This document shows positions 1 through 12,333 of a stretch of 64,000 nucleotides of DNA, piece after piece; position 1 is the first letter of the stretch; each line of letters opens with the position of its first letter. Location of the stretch: contig JAYKKM010000217.1 of the NCBI GenBank assembly GCA_035772405.1, positions 248,001 to 312,000 of the forward strand, in the 5' to 3' direction. The position numbers and the translations under genes were made by a program. This DNA comes from Chrysogorgia sp. JL179-B06. Its lineage: Eukaryota > Cnidaria > Anthozoa > Scleralcyonacea > Chrysogorgiidae. The notes beneath the pieces are model-generated. The model ran no database searches, was not told the DNA's origin, and saw nothing but the letters and a program-made list of their open reading frames with translations.

Positions 1-46
1 AGAAAAATATCCTAAATTAAACAAACCATTTTTTGTTGTTCTATAG

Positions 47-1881
47 TTTCTACTACTTATGATGGGGATGAAGGCAGCAACCTCCGATTATGCCTGCATC
101 TGGTGTACCATTCATAAATCTAATGGGTAAGGATGTGTACAGTGATACACTTTCAATGTCTAGGGTGTCTCAATGTCTACTCAGATCTCTAATGAACAAA
201 TAAATACTGCCTACTCAAATCAGTCAAAAGTGTTGTATATTCAAGTCTGTATTCCATAATATAACACCAGTCCACACTCCACTCACCTGTATTTCCAATA
301 TTTACACACATACTCTAACCGTATTAATAGTTTATATTATGAAATTTACTAGATATGATATTTCAAAGCCCAGAGACTTCTACTGGGGAGACCTGGCTAG
401 GACAATAAACAAGCGAAAGGAAAATGCTAAGAGCAATAAGTTATCTTGCCAATATCAGCCTCTTGTTGATATCACATTGGAAAATGTTGTATTGGACGAG
501 CTTCATTTAATGTTGCGTGTTACAGGTTGGTGAATTTTATTGCACTATTTAATAACATGTTGTTTTGTTGCGGATTGGTATGGTCAATCACAGACTGAGA
601 GGGGGAATTATATTAGTGAATAGGTTAATTGTTGGTGTTATTTTTTAGACAAACTGACAAAAAACCTTGTGATGGATGCCAATGAATGGGACAACAAAGA
701 AAACCTTCACAAAGCTCCCTCACAAAGAACGAATAGCCGCCTGGAGAATCTTGTTAAATGTATATGTAGTTGTGGAGTATCATTTAGTGTGTGGCAAAAG
801 ATGGATGCAGATGGAAAGGATAGTGGACTCCAGGACTTCACAAGTCTGATGGGGTCAGACAAGAAACTGCTATTGAAAGCATTGCCTGATAAGTTGTCGG
901 GAGTTGTCAGGCCAGAAATAAGTGCAACCGTTGTGAAACTCTGGAAGGTGAAATATTTATTGTACTTTCCTGTTAAATTTTCTTATTACAAACTACAAAA
1001 GCAGAACCTCAATTAGTTATCTAAAATTCAGCATTACTTTTCTATTTTTTCAAGGGTTTTGAGGAACTTTACACACTATTGGGGTGCCAAAGTCCTACTG
1101 AAGTGCAAATTAATGACTACTTTACTAAGGTAAACCACAGATCATGTCTTATATTATACTGCATGCATGCAGGTAAACAATCTTGGTCCATGGACAGAAC
1201 CTACTGAAAATCAGGGACCACTCCAAAAAATATTTGAATTTATAAATAATTATTAAAAGTGGTATTTTCTTTTCAGGCTGTCAATTGGACAAACTTGTTT
1301 GTATCGCTCAGTGGCAAAAGCAGGGGGTACGAACAAGAAAGGGTTACACCCTATATACATGCTATGGTATACCACGTGCCAAGATTCATGCATTTACATG
1401 CAGGAGTTAAAAAGTTTACAGGACAAGGTAATGATGACAAAATAAAAAAATGTTTATAAAATATTTAATTGACAAATGTGATTTTGTATGTGTTGAAAAG
1501 CTTAACGATGACTGCCGACGCATTCATTTACGCAGATCAAATAAATGGGATGCTGCGAAGGATGTTCTTCTTGTTGGAAAGCGTGTTGAACATCTAGCAG
1601 AATGTGAGAGGACACACAGAAAATATAAAAAAACAAATGCTGCCTACTGGGAATCTGGTATTAACGATACCCGAGCGAAGCGAGTTCGCATTTCTGCCGA
1701 AGTGGTTAATGATAACCAAGAGCCCTGGGATTTTGATGTGGATAGCCTGACAGCACATGAAATAAAAGCAAAATTAAAGGAAGTAGGTGTTACAACAAGA
1801 TTACGGTGTCTCAAAAAATTAAAAACATATGTTGAGACAATGAGAAATAATGAAAATCAGGCATCAAACACACAGGAATGA
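47..1881 (+). CDS. Uncharacterised six-exon gene, 3' part, CxxC-containing multi-copy family
   Basis: Six exons join in frame: 47-126, 353-525, 649-947, 1055-1129, 1277-1427 and about 1489-1881. The first begins before the window or at an upstream exon. All junctions are GT-AG and phase-consistent except the last acceptor. Visible features are a CIWCTIHK cysteine pair in exon 1, a DISKPRDFYWGDL block in exon 2, LVDITLENVVLDELHL near the exon 2 end, and a VTPYIHAMVYHVP block in exon 5. The C-terminal half is basic and predicted helical (KRVEHLAECERTHRKYKK). I have a recollection of similar multi-copy proteins in sponges and cnidarians but know no function; it could be a domesticated or mobile-element gene. 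The last intron lacks an AG where the frame needs it (TAT at about 1486-1488), so the gene may be inactive. Confidence 0.55.
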
Positions 1882-2021
1882 ATAATATGCATTTCATAAT
1901 AATATATTTATAATGTGTAATATGTATAGAAAAATAATAAATTGTATATAATGTGTATATATAATTGTATATAATATGTAAAGGAAAATAATCAATTAAT
2001 GTATAATATGTATGAATGTTG
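1882..2021. repeat. Degenerate TA/TGTA-rich low-complexity stretch
   Basis: This spacer between two convergent genes is a degenerate run of TATAATGTGTATA-like units. It probably contains the 3' untranslated ends of both genes. No other signal is visible. Confidence 0.5.
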
Positions 2022-2918
2022 TTACAAAATGTTGTCTGTATTGCATGCTCTTCGAACCAATGTTAGACAAACTTTCTCGATGGGGAATCTTGTCGCCTTA
2101 ACTAATTTACCATTTGTTTTGATAAATTTTTGTGGTGACCATGATAATACTGGTCTTGCCTTCATTGGGAAGTCAACAGCAACTCCTGCACCATGCTGGC
2201 TAAGATAGTACCACCAATCGTCTGGTAAATATTTTAACCTTGTCAGGTCATCCTTCTCAAACAAGTAGTGGCCACGATGTTCCGCAGCTATACCTTTGCC
2301 ACTGGTAACAAACCTCCAAACGTCCAGGTCCATATTAATAGGGTTTGAACTTTGACTTTTTCAAACCACTCGTCACTCCTACTGCAAAATTACGACATTG
2401 ATCTTCCAATCTATTATCGTTAATAGCTGGTTTATCATAGTTTCTGCAAGATAACAAAATAACACATTCAGAACAAGTGAATAGTACAATAGCACTTGCT
2501 TACTGTTCAACTTTAGAATAATTTATTAAGCATAAAATATGTAGAACAAGTTCATGTGAAAATAATAACACAAACCTTAACAAATCGTTAGTCAAGTTAC
2601 TCGCCGGTTCCCAAGATGACGACTGGAAAGGCCATCCTTGCCACTTTATCAGGTATTGATAGTCCTATACAGTTAAATCAGCAAATTATAAATAACTGGG
2701 AAAAACTGTTTATAACTTTATCAATTTACGAATAGAAATTTACAAATTATCAACACAACTTACATGGGGAATTCTGCGCCTTGTGATGATCCTCTCGACT
2801 TCAAAAAATGTACTCCTTTTTGGTCGGGAGCTGTATCAAACAATACAGCAGAAGAAAAAGAATTTAGCTGTAGGTAATCGACATTTTCTCGAGCACGTTT
2901 CTTCTGAACAGTCGCCAT
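2022..2918 (-). pseudogene. Chromodomain-containing protein, frame-disrupted
   Basis: Minus-strand exons are 2764-2918, 2576-2664 and 2022-2443, with GT-AG junctions and matching phases. The start is the ATG at 2916-2918. The exon 1/2 product carries a chromodomain: FFEVERIITRRR, then YLIKWQGWPF, then SSSWEPASNL. Chromodomains bind methylated lysine on histone tails and also occur in retroelement and transposon proteins. The 103-residue tail (2022-2333) contains DDWWYYLSQHGAGVAVDF and is not recognised. Two one-base shifts are needed, one at the T5 run 2817-2821 and one at GGG 2341-2343, both in short homopolymers. This is either a recent pseudogene or an assembly error. It lies convergent to the upstream gene. 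Confidence 0.55.
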
Positions 2919-2924
2919 TTTTAA

Positions 2925-3692
2925 TCTGCATATTGTTCAAAAGGGGTAGCGAGTGGTAGCGAGGACTTCGAAGGATATTTTACAAAACCCGCTGGACGGC
3001 TAGAGCGCGGCTCAATGTCCGCAATTTCTGGCCATGCAAAGGGGGAGGGTAGGGGACGATATTGGGTTGAGGGCGATGGGGGATTACGCAATTTTGTGTG
3101 GAGAAGAATAGAAATAACAAACGGAGCCGAAACCTAGACTCGGCTACCGCCCGAGTAATAACACCTGAGTGATAAAAATAAAAAATAGATCTAATGTAAA
3201 GCCAATATGTGCATATAATACTTACCTCAAAAAAATACAATTTTTTATATATTTACTATAAAAAATTCAAATTAAAAAATTCAAGTTAAAAAATTTACTA
3301 TAAAAAATTCAGTTTGCTTCCAACTATGCTAAAATCGAAATAAAAATCAGAATTTTAATATTTTTTCTATTGATGAGATTTAGGTTTGAGATCTATTTAC
3401 AGTGATCAAATTCTGAAAATAGATATATATATGCTTGAATAATTTTTTATTACTTTTTATAATCTTTTTAGGTGAAAGCAGCATTGGCATTCTATTATCC
3501 ACAGAAAGAAATGTTGGCAAGTCCCTAACATTAAATATCCTGGGTAAAGGTCAGGGATTACTGCATTAACAACATGTCTGCTCAGGGGGAGATCAAACCA
3601 CAAGTGGAACCTCTATGTAAGTAATTTTCTTTCACTTTTATTATATTCTATAGATCATAACCGTACAAAAGGCTATGTCGTTTTTCTTTCAG
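2925..3692. other. AT-rich spacer with A-run tandem repeats
   Basis: No convincing coding exon is seen. Positions 3235-3310 hold several imperfect copies of an AAAAAATTCAA-type unit. The 86-residue minus-strand ORF at 2980-3240 is low-complexity and not supported. Confidence 0.5.
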
Positions 3693-5628
3693 GAAATTTG
3701 TATGCAAACTCTTCGTAGCACTTCTTTGGCATGCATGCTGGATGACCCGAACTTGACCGAGTCAGTGGAAGAATTATTGGTCCAAATACAAAGTGGACTA
3801 GCACAAGGATCGAGTCAAAGGGGGTTGATGTGTCCAAAAGGAAGCATACTCATGTCTACAAATATAAAAGGTAAATTTACATTTATAATTATATGGCTGA
3901 GCTCATTAAGACATCTGTTATATACCGAAATTGCTATATAGAAAAACCCAGAAATTTTGAAGAGGAGCAAACATGAATTATATAGGTACAACTTTGAAAG
4001 AAATAATAACATTTGTTTTACATTTGATTTCGTAACAGGGACTCCTGAGTTTTTATAGTTTTATTCTATAACATTTTAATAAATGTTATGTTAAATTTTT
4101 GCAAAATATTGTTTAGAAAATATCACTGATTGCAGATTATATGGTCGCCAAATCCGGATGGAATTTGAAAAAGATCCAAACCTTAGTCAAGAAGAAAAAC
4201 TGCATCAGTTAAACTATCTTGCTGAAAATAACAAGTTAAATTGCGAAAATGTGATAAAATTTGTATTTGATTTGTATTTTGCTACATTTGTATTTGATTT
4301 TCTATAGGGTTTTCTATTAGCATGGACGAGGGTATATCACAGCACGAGGGTATATCACAGGGCATGGGCAAGTGGAATCCAAAGTGGATACCATAATGTC
4401 TTCAAAAACGTTATTTCGGGTCTGTTACCAGACAAGCAGCATAGGTGGTATGGGTGCAGCTCTACTTCTATACACTCGCGCTGTAGTAAGTAATTTTCAA
4501 ACAATTTCTGATTATTCATCTAAAATGTGCAGCATGTAATTGCAAAGTAATTAGATATTATTTGGCTTTTGTGTCCATATTTTGCAATTGTCACTTTAAT
4601 TAACATGTTTACGTGATGGCGTAGGCTACTTGTGATAAACTACGGAATCACTATAGCCTTTTGTGCATGTGTGACTACAACTATCAAAATGCTTTGCCAG
4701 TGTTTTCTAATATCTATAAACACTAGGATAGTGGCAAAGCATTCTTGTGGTGGTATAGTCATGCAACGCCATAAAGCAAATGTCCTATAAAGTGTCTAAT
4801 GAAAAATCGCTACAAGTACCGTTATTACTACTGATTCATTGTCGTGTAACTCGTGTTATTGTATATTTTTCAGTTTCACTTTACGTGCGACTTAGGCCAG
4901 ATACAGAAGGGGCGATGTTAAATTTTGGAAAATTTAATGCGGCACCAATGCCCGAGAAAGCTGTCCAAAATAAACTTGAAGAAGCTATACACAAAGATGA
5001 AATAGTAAGAAACTACATGTTTGCATGTTATTGATGGACTAATTGTGGTGTCGTCTGTATCAAAAAGTCTCATATGTTAATAAGTTGGATAACACCTTGT
5101 CCCACAGTGCATTGTAATGGAAGTTTCGTTCCAGAATTTGGAATAAAAATAGGCATAAGTGATGCCTTTCCAACAGTAGAGAAACAAGTATGAAGTACTT
5201 TTATCACAATCAGTATCATTTTGAAATGGTTGTATGTGCAGCAAGTGCAACAGAACTTTAAGTAACACTTGTACTTTTTACTTAATATACAATTTGATCT
5301 CGTAACACTCTTGCTAAACTTTTGGGGGCATGTAATCACTAATGTTCTTCGTTTCCTAGTATTTCATTAAATATATCAGTATTAAGTACCAACTGGTATA
5401 TACGTTTGTTTTCAGTGAAAAGGAAATTATCAGAAAGCTGCGGCACAACTGACCCAATAGCAATACGATTCGCTGTGACCGAGGATGCTACAACAGAGGA
5501 TGCTACAACAGAGGATTTAAAAATGAGGCTACCCAAGATAATCAAATCGGTAAAAGCTTTTAGAATACCAAAGCAGATAATCGATGAAAAGCTGGTACAA
5601 GAAGTAGAGTTTGGTAAGAAAAAACGAT
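3693..5628 (+). CDS. Unrecognised multi-exon gene candidate
   Basis: Several plus-strand exons have usable splice signals: 3693-3870 (CTTTCAG acceptor, AAAG|GT donor), 4117-about 4270 joined in matching phase, about 4300-4482, about 4875-5005, and a terminal open segment about 5416-5628. The proposed protein contains an acidic helix (PNLTESVEELLVQIQSGL), a charged segment (GRQIRMEFEKDPNLSQEEKL), and a final lysine-rich tail (VEFGKKKR). The terminal exon encodes a short TTEDA repeat made by a 15-bp tandem unit. An 18-bp tandem duplication (ACGAGGGTATATCACAG) sits near 4326-4361. No family was recognised, and the middle exon boundaries are guesses. Confidence 0.35.
4688..4743. repeat. Inverted repeat, 12-bp arms
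   Basis: AATGCTTTGCCA at 4688-4699 is the reverse complement of TGGCAAAGCATT at 4732-4743. Weaker complementarity continues outward towards GATGGCGT (about 4615) and ACGCCAT (about 4765), so this may be the core of a small intronic MITE of about 160 bp. Confidence 0.35.
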
Positions 5629-5631
5629 AAA

Positions 5632-6720
5632 CAGTTAAAGAGCCAATTTATATTAACTAGATAAATTGGGATTAATGAGAACCCCTGCAGCAGGTCGCTT
5701 TTATCGCTCTTAATAATTTGGTAAAAGTGCAGACACAAGTTATCTAATACGATCTAATTAAACCGGACATTCGAAGGCAATAAGCTTTAAGCCGTGCCAA
5801 AAAAACAACCTTCGTCTTGACCAGTTGAAACTAGCCACAACCGGTTCAACAAATATGCTCCTTAGCTGTCTAATAACAGACTTACATGAAAGAAACTCCA
5901 CCTTCCACCGTTTAAGAACAACCAACCCCATTACCAAATCGACCCCTCTACCATCCAACGTCCAACCAGGAAGCTTTAATCCTGACCAGCTTCACTTGAT
6001 CGATTCAAGATGCTCTACCCCTTATGTCGACTCCATCCAACGCTGCGACATCGAACGAACCACAGCTGCCAATGCCAGTCAATACCATCTCTCCACATCC
6101 CAAAGCGCTCTCCAAACATCTTCCTGAAAAAGTCATTTGCTCCATCAAAAAGTGAGTACATCGATTTTAATTGTCTATTCCCAGAAAATGTCAACAAATG
6201 ACCACCTTCGTATCTGGTTTTATCATCCCCGTATCCATGTCACAGCAAAAACGACCAAAAAATTACTATTGAACGATGATGGCTTACGGCGTTTAACATT
6301 TTCGCAAGCGTGGTTGTGTATTACTTTCCGTACAAGGCATCCGATCTAATTGCATACCAGAAAACCATCCACTAATCTCAAAGCAAATTAGCTGGTATGG
6401 CGTGGTACGCCTACGATATCGCGTTTCGTAAATGAGCAGCAAACGGTAAATTATTTCTTGGGCTCAATGCGATACCCAACTTTACCTAGAAAAGTTCACA
6501 GGTCGATGGCGTTTTGTCATAATAAAGTCAGTCCCCCAACAAATTTGCTTCAGTACTAAGTCCATAATCAAATCCATACATAGATGCTAATCACATACAT
6601 TTTATAGGCTTCATGTTGGGATTCTTCTTCGATTCGCTGATCGAATGATGATCGGAAAGTGGTGTCCCCTCGGCCACACTTTGCCCACAGTGAAGGACAC
6701 ACCGGCGACAGAGAGCAAGG
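5632..6720. other. Unassigned segment of higher GC
   Basis: Open frames of 100 residues (5825-6127) and 70 residues (6137-6349) occur but show no recognised motif, and frame switches would be needed. The last about 50 bases (6669-6720) resemble 9875-10010 and form the left half of the diverged tandem repeat into which the neighbouring hAT element inserted. Confidence 0.3.
6713..6720. repeat. hAT target-site duplication, left
   Basis: GAGCAAGG here is repeated exactly at 9866-9873, directly outside both ends of the hAT element. An 8-bp duplication is diagnostic for hAT insertion. Confidence 0.9.
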
Positions 6721-9700
6721 CAGGCACGTAGCTACGGGGGGGCGGCCGCCCCCCAAAAATTCTGAAGCTCTACACAAAAAAACATGGAGTAATATATACT
6801 ATACTTCCTGAATTAAAGGAAGGATAGTATGTAGTATCTCTAGAAGTAGAAGTAGAAAACAATTTCCCCCAGTCATTCAGATTTCAGATTTATTCAGGTG
6901 CGACGAAGCATTTATTTACGTTATTTACAATATACTCAACAACATGAAGTATAAGCCACGTGTTGAACCAAATCGCGGGCGCTGCATTTTAATGTTTTGT
7001 TTCAGCGTTCGATTTGAAAAACTAACTGCATGGTAAGTACATTTAGAAGTAGTATTAGTGATTCCTTTGCAAAGGTTTGTGTTGTTTATACTTTATAGTA
7101 TGTTCAATGTTCATTATGTTGATCAGGATTGTTTAATGAGATGCCTATTTTATTGCATTATTTTGAATTAATTTGCAATGCAAATTGAAAATTAATGAAT
7201 GAGAGCATTTGCCCACCCTAAATTCTGTCCGTTTTAGAGTTTTGCTTTTGACTTCAGTCAATTGGTGAGTGCCGAGTGGTGACATGAGTAAAAGGTCATC
7301 AGGAGGTTATACACCAATATCAGCATTTTTTTTCAAGCGAAATCGAAGTTCGGACACATCATCCCTTGGTAACGCAGATGGTGCCGCCGCTCGCAACAGT
7401 GACACTATTGAGACATCGAAGTCGGCAGATACATCAGTTGTTCTCCCTTTAGACCCTAGAAGTGATGCCTCCAGGATTCCTGCCACCTGGCAAACGCGAA
7501 GCAAGCGAGAACAGAACCTTTGGTGCTCAATGACCTGTCGCAGAAGGGTGAAAAACCAACTCAACCTGTCATGAATTTTCCGCATAACGCACAGGGCAGG
7601 CATTTTACCAGCAACTGGTACTCTTCCTTCTCATGGTTAGAGTACAGCAAAGCCCATAATGCCATTTTTTGCCAGCCCTGTCGGCTTTTTCGAGGTCCAA
7701 CAACCGAACCTACATTTGCAGAAACAGGACTTCAGGATTGGAAAAAAATTGGCGAGAAGTGCCGAAAACATCAGAGTTCTCCATGTCATACAGCGTCTGC
7801 TGAAACTCAAAAACTGAGGATGGTGCATCAGAAAGTGGGAACCGTCGATCAACAACTTGACCCACATTTTCAAAATGAAAAGTTCGTTAATGATAACAGG
7901 CAACATTTAATGACTATTATTGATGTTATCCTTTTTTGTGCAAAACAAGAAATCCCTCTGAGAGCAGATGAGGAGTCTGATGTGTCGCGCAACAAAGGGA
8001 ATTTTCTAGAACTTTTAGATTTATTAGCTAAGTATGATGATAATGTAATGAGGAGGATGAAAACCCTTCCCAATAATGCTAAAATGCGAAGCCCAGAGAT
8101 ACAAAATGATCTGTTTCAGTCCACGACTTCTGTCCTCCTCAGCCATATTAAACATGAAGTGGAAACTGCCAAATATTATGCAATTCTTGCTGATGAAGTG
8201 AAGGATGCATCGAAGAAAGAATTGTTAGGGGCTTCCTTAAGATATTTGCATGCTGGCAATATCGTTGAAAGGGCAATTGGATTCATTGAATTAAGCGAAA
8301 TGGATGCAAAGAGTATATCTTCAAAACTGCTAAAGCTGCTCGAGCCCTTTAATATCAATCCCCTTAACTGTGTTGGGCAGGGTTATGATGGTGCTAGCGT
8401 CATGTCGGGTAAGAACGGAGGTGTACAAGCACTGATAAAGGCCGCAGGTTACGTTAACGCCACTTACATTCACTGTGCTTCGCACAGACTCAACTTGGTG
8501 CTATCTGCAACTGCTGAGCGCCATCCAACCATCAAATCCTTTTGATACTTTGGACTTGACATACACTTTCATGACTGGAACAAAACGCCACGCAGCCTTC
8601 TTAGACATTCAGCGTGAGCGTTACCCGAATTCTCAGGTTCTTGAACTCACTCATTCATGTAGTACTCGATGGTCTTCTCGTTCGATGGAAGTGGAAAGGT
8701 TTCTGCGCCGCTTTGATTGTATTTTGGATACTTTAAGCCTTTTTGAAGACGACCAAGATGCAGAGACAAGCCTTGCTGCAAAGTCTTTTCTCGGAGTGCT
8801 ACATACCCAAAAGACATACCCAAAAGACTGATTCTTTTAGTTTTCTTTGCTCGTCTGTATGACTATTCAGATTTTTGTACCAAGGGTTTTCAAAAATCTA
8901 CAACGACTGTTTCATCTTTGCAAATACTCCTGAGTGACCTTAAAGAAAGGCTGGCCAACTTTGATTTTGAGAGTGTGGTGGAGTATGCTAATGGTTTGTG
9001 TGAGAAGTGTGAGGTAGAAAATTTTCGCGTGCGAAATACTGGTAGGCAACGACGTATATCCGCACGATTAAAAGACAGCTATGTTACTAGTACTCTTGGC
9101 CAGCAAAGTTCCTCTAACTCTGAAGAACTTACAGCTGTTCTACGCCAGAATGTTGGTGAAATCTTAGCAGAACTCGATGCCCGCTTTGGTGGTTACCAAT
9201 TAGGCATTATGAGAGCCGCTTCTTGTGCCTTACCAACATCACCTAACTTTCTTGACAAGGGCTACTTAACTGAGTTGTTGCAGATGTACTCTCTGAAAAT
9301 ACCTGATCCTGAGATAGAAGTTTTTTCGCTCATTTGTCACCCGACATGACGTATCAAAGTTTGAAACTTTGATGGATGTTTTTGATATTATTGACAAAGA
9401 CATTTCCCCTTCAATTTTCGCTCTTTACAAGGTGCTTCTCACTATACCCCAAACATCCTGCAAGGTTGAACGGATGTTCTCTTCTGTTAAGCGAATTAAA
9501 ACACGCTTGCGTTCAAAGATGTCTACTGTGCGTCTTAATAGCCTAGCATTGCTCTCTATTGAAAAGGAGATCACAAACTCTATTTCATACAGTGACGTCA
9601 TAGATAATTTCAAAAGCACTAAGCATCGTCGGCTTCGACTATAATACTATTGTGAAGTACATTGTAACAATATTGTGAAGTAATAATTGCTTATACGTAT

Positions 9701-9865
9701 AGAAATAGTTATGTTCTTGTTACTAAAATAAACATCACAATGTCAATGAAACCACAATGTCGCGTGTCAATTTTTCATCTGTAGACAATGATTTAGTTTG
9801 CATCTACAACTGCCCCCCAGAAAAAGTACCGCCCCCCTAAATTTCCCATCCTAGCTACGTGCCTG
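6721..9865 (+). mobile_element. hAT DNA transposon (ZMYM1-like/DUF4371 type), complete ends
   Basis: The element is 3,145 bp. Its left end CAGGCACGTAGCTA (6721-6734) is the exact inverse of the right end TAGCTACGTGCCTG (9852-9865), giving 14-bp perfect terminal repeats. An 8-bp target duplication GAGCAAGG flanks it. G/C-rich tracts follow each end, as in many members of this group. The single gene inside is a broken transposase. Perfect ends and duplication argue for a fairly recent insertion even though the frame is disrupted. Confidence 0.92.
7284..9641 (+). pseudogene. hAT transposase, frameshifted
   Basis: Starting at ATG 7284, the product has a low-complexity N-terminus, then a TTF-type zinc finger (WYSSFSWLEYS, then IFCQPCRLF at about 7610-7690). 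The RNase-H-like core follows, with YAILADEVKDASKKE (first acidic site) near 8190, GQGYDGASVMSGKNGG near 8390 and HCASHRLNLVLS near 8470. The C-terminal dimerisation block (SCKVERMFSSVKRIKTRL) lies near 9450-9510. The frame changes near 7450-7520, at TTTT about 8539, near 8820-8900 and at a T6 run about 9320. Three of these are at or near homopolymers. The protein would cut and rejoin element ends in the nucleus; as written it is not translatable in full. Confidence 0.85.
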
Positions 9866-9873
9866 GAGCAAGG
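9866..9873. repeat. hAT target-site duplication, right
   Basis: GAGCAAGG is an exact copy of 6713-6720 and abuts the right terminus of the hAT element. Confidence 0.9.
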
Positions 9874-10714
9874 TCCATAATAACGGTAAGGGCCCTTACC
9901 TTCACCCTGATCTTTGCATCTCTCGGTCACTTCTTCACCACAGGGAAGCCTGGCTGGGACATGACAGCAAGGTCCATAATAGCCAGTGCCCTTACTCTCT
10001 CTTTCGCTTTTTCAGCTTTTTCTGGCTGCCTTACCTGCAGAAAACCGCACTTTCCGTCACCCACAATTTATCCACAAAGATTTGCATGACTAACACAAAA
10101 CTATGAACAACCTGGAAAAAGGTTAACATTATTATTAAACTTCTTGACTATATCAGTACAGCTATAATAACGAATGACCAAATTATACTGCCTGTTATAC
10201 GGTCTTGCAAAACTAATCTGTGGTGGGTCAAAATTATTGTGTCATTTTCTGTTGCAAAAAGGGGACTTTTAAAAACTTTTATGATTTTCTACAGCAGCTT
10301 TTCAACTGAAACAAACAACTATATTTTTGTCACAGCATGTGTTGTCCATTCAGTCAGACCTGAGAAACTGTATGAAAGTGTGAAAGAAGACAAGGCGGGG
10401 CTAAAACGCAGTTAGCAGTTCATAGGTAGCGGTTTCTAACTCTAACCCTTAGAAAACTCGTTAGGTGTGTGGTTGGATCTTTGTTGCCCAGTTAAAAAAT
10501 TGAATCGTTTAGAGATATGTACATGTAACGGATATTTGATAATGGACAAAACCAAAGTGCAAATGTGTAAATAGATAAAGAAGATAATAAGTAAGTAAAT
10601 AGATAATCAGCCGCGGATGCAAGCTGCATCCGTGATATGTCAAATATAGTTCTCTAACTAATTAAAGGAAGGATAACGCCCTAGACATAGAAGATAAATA
10701 TGGAATGTAAAACG
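9874..10714. other. Diverged tandem repeat flank, then unassigned sequence
   Basis: AGCAAGGTCCATAATA occurs at 9868 onward (across the insertion junction) and again near 9966-9981 within a repeat unit of about 80-95 bp. The rest shows no recognised gene. A short palindrome (GGATGCA/TGCATCC) lies near 10615-10631. Confidence 0.35.
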
Positions 10715-10722
10715 AAATAAAG

Positions 10723-10920
10723 TTGAGTTGGATCCAGACTGTGTTGTGTTGGCTCGGCTCGTTACATACAGAGAAAGAGGAGAAAAGGGAAGAAGTCGAG
10801 CAGGCAGAAATAGAACCTATACAAACTAGGCAAACCAACAGGCATGCCACAGCAATTGATGCATGTTGCAAAACTAAGGCTATGCTTGACGAGCAGGGTC
10901 AAGAGGGGGAGGATGTGTAA
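10723..10920 (+). pseudogene. C-terminal end of a Gypsy-like pol polyprotein
   Basis: The open frame ends in a charged tail: EKEEKREEVEQAE, then RQTNRHATAIDACCKTKAM and a terminal EGEDV before the stop. Basic RxxRxAxxA-like runs followed by an acidic C-terminus just before an LTR are typical of Ty3/Gypsy polyproteins without env. No protease, RT or integrase is left upstream, so this is only the 3' end. The assignment rests on composition and context, not on a catalytic motif. Confidence 0.4.
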
Positions 10921-11030
10921 TAAAGCCATTACTATACCAAAGGAACTAAACTGAACATTATTATTAAGTTGTAGTTAAAGTAGGAAAATGTATGATTATT
11001 TGTAACAGTCTTTCTTTGTTTGTAGTAAGG

Positions 11031-11290
11031 TGGTGTGTCGGTTGTAATATGATATAGTTTTCGGCACACCCAGTCATGTAATATTAGTTAAGAATAAGAC
11101 ACAGTATGTTGTAAGAATTAGTTGGAGTTGGTAAGATAAATCTGCCACGATAGCACGTTTTGTAGTTGGGAAATAAATATTATATATACCGAAAGATACA
11201 GTCCCCTGAATGAACTGGAATCAGTGCACGAAATAAAGTTCTGTAACAGAGGAGACCAGAAACAAATATTGGACGCTTGATTACGTCAGG
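11031..11290 (+). mobile_element. Possible 3' LTR of the Gypsy-like remnant
   Basis: About 110 bp downstream of the pol stop, a segment begins near TGTCGGTTGTAATATG. It contains an AATAAA-like signal (GAAATAAAGTTCTGTAAC, about 11230-11247). No second LTR is present, so neither the boundaries nor the identity can be proven. Confidence 0.25.
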
Positions 11291-12086
11291 AACTGAAAGC
11301 ACACGAAAATTTCAGAACAATAAGATCTTCAATAAAATCGATAATGTAAGGTTAATTGCAAGTCTTGACCACCAGTATCTAAGATTGTATTACATACTAA
11401 AAATGAAATTCTTTAATATTAATATATTAAAACTTGTTTTGGGTAAAAATGATAGAATATCAGTTGCCGACACCAAACCAGTCACTTTCATATGTGCTGT
11501 TACTATTTTTAGATTCAGCAGGTAGAACACACAGGCAAGGTAACGTTATAGGATCTTTATTCGATGCTGTTGTACAGAGTTTTAATGGATCTAAAAACTA
11601 TGTTGACTGTTCAGAATTACAGTTCGAGAGGAGTTCTTTCTTCCTTAATTCCTTGTTCTTTAGTATTCTTTCACTTCGGATGTTGTTTCTGAATCTTTGG
11701 AAGATTTTCTGCGCTCTGGTTTTCTGCTCGTAAGGCGTCGTCTTTTATAATAGGCAATGGCAGAAAAACGTATAATCAATGTTAATCATGTTTTTACCTT
11801 TTCATATACTAATTATCTACTAAACTTAAACAACTTAACATATATATATAGGAAGTGATACAAGTTACCAACTAGAGTTGTTGCTCAAAAATTTCAATAT
11901 TTCTCGAACTTACAATTTTCACAGGATCTACTGTACTTTGAGATAACCTTCATGTATACAAGTTCGGTATAAAACTAGAAAAGTCAATATTGTAATTATC
12001 TTAAACTTAACCTATTTAATGTATTAAATGTAATTTATCTTACAATCTACTTTACAATAATCTTTAATCCATTATGAAAGTATATA
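11291..12086. other. AT-rich segment without recognised features
   Basis: Two overlapping small frames (11277-11525, 11434-11733) have no motif. Nothing else is visible apart from AT-rich simple sequence. Confidence 0.4.
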
Positions 12087-12260
12087 CAGTCGAACCTCTG
12101 TTAACAGACACCTATTAAGCAGACACCTATCTAAGGTCCCGGCCATTTCTTTAATAAAACCCTATAGTTACAACCCCTTTTAAGCAGATGCGGACACCTA
12201 TCTTGGGTCCCAACTTCCCATGTCATCGACTGCCCCCCAATGAGCAGAATAACCTCTATT
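12087..12260 (+). mobile_element. Tigger/pogo left terminal inverted repeat
   Basis: A TA dinucleotide (12085-12086) is followed by CAGTCGAACCTCTGTTAAC and imperfect repeats of an AAGCAGACACCTAT-type unit with GGTCCC. The same terminus in inverse orientation ends the Tigger copy at 25897. CAGTCGAACCTC ends beside TA are typical of Tigger elements. A Tigger DNA-binding-domain fragment on the same strand lies 1.5 kb downstream and may belong to the same broken copy. Confidence 0.6.
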
Positions 12261-12333
12261 AAGCGGCCACATGGAGTTCAAGATTAATTTTGTCTTTCAA
12301 CACATAAGTTTTACAAGACATTAGGCGACAAAA

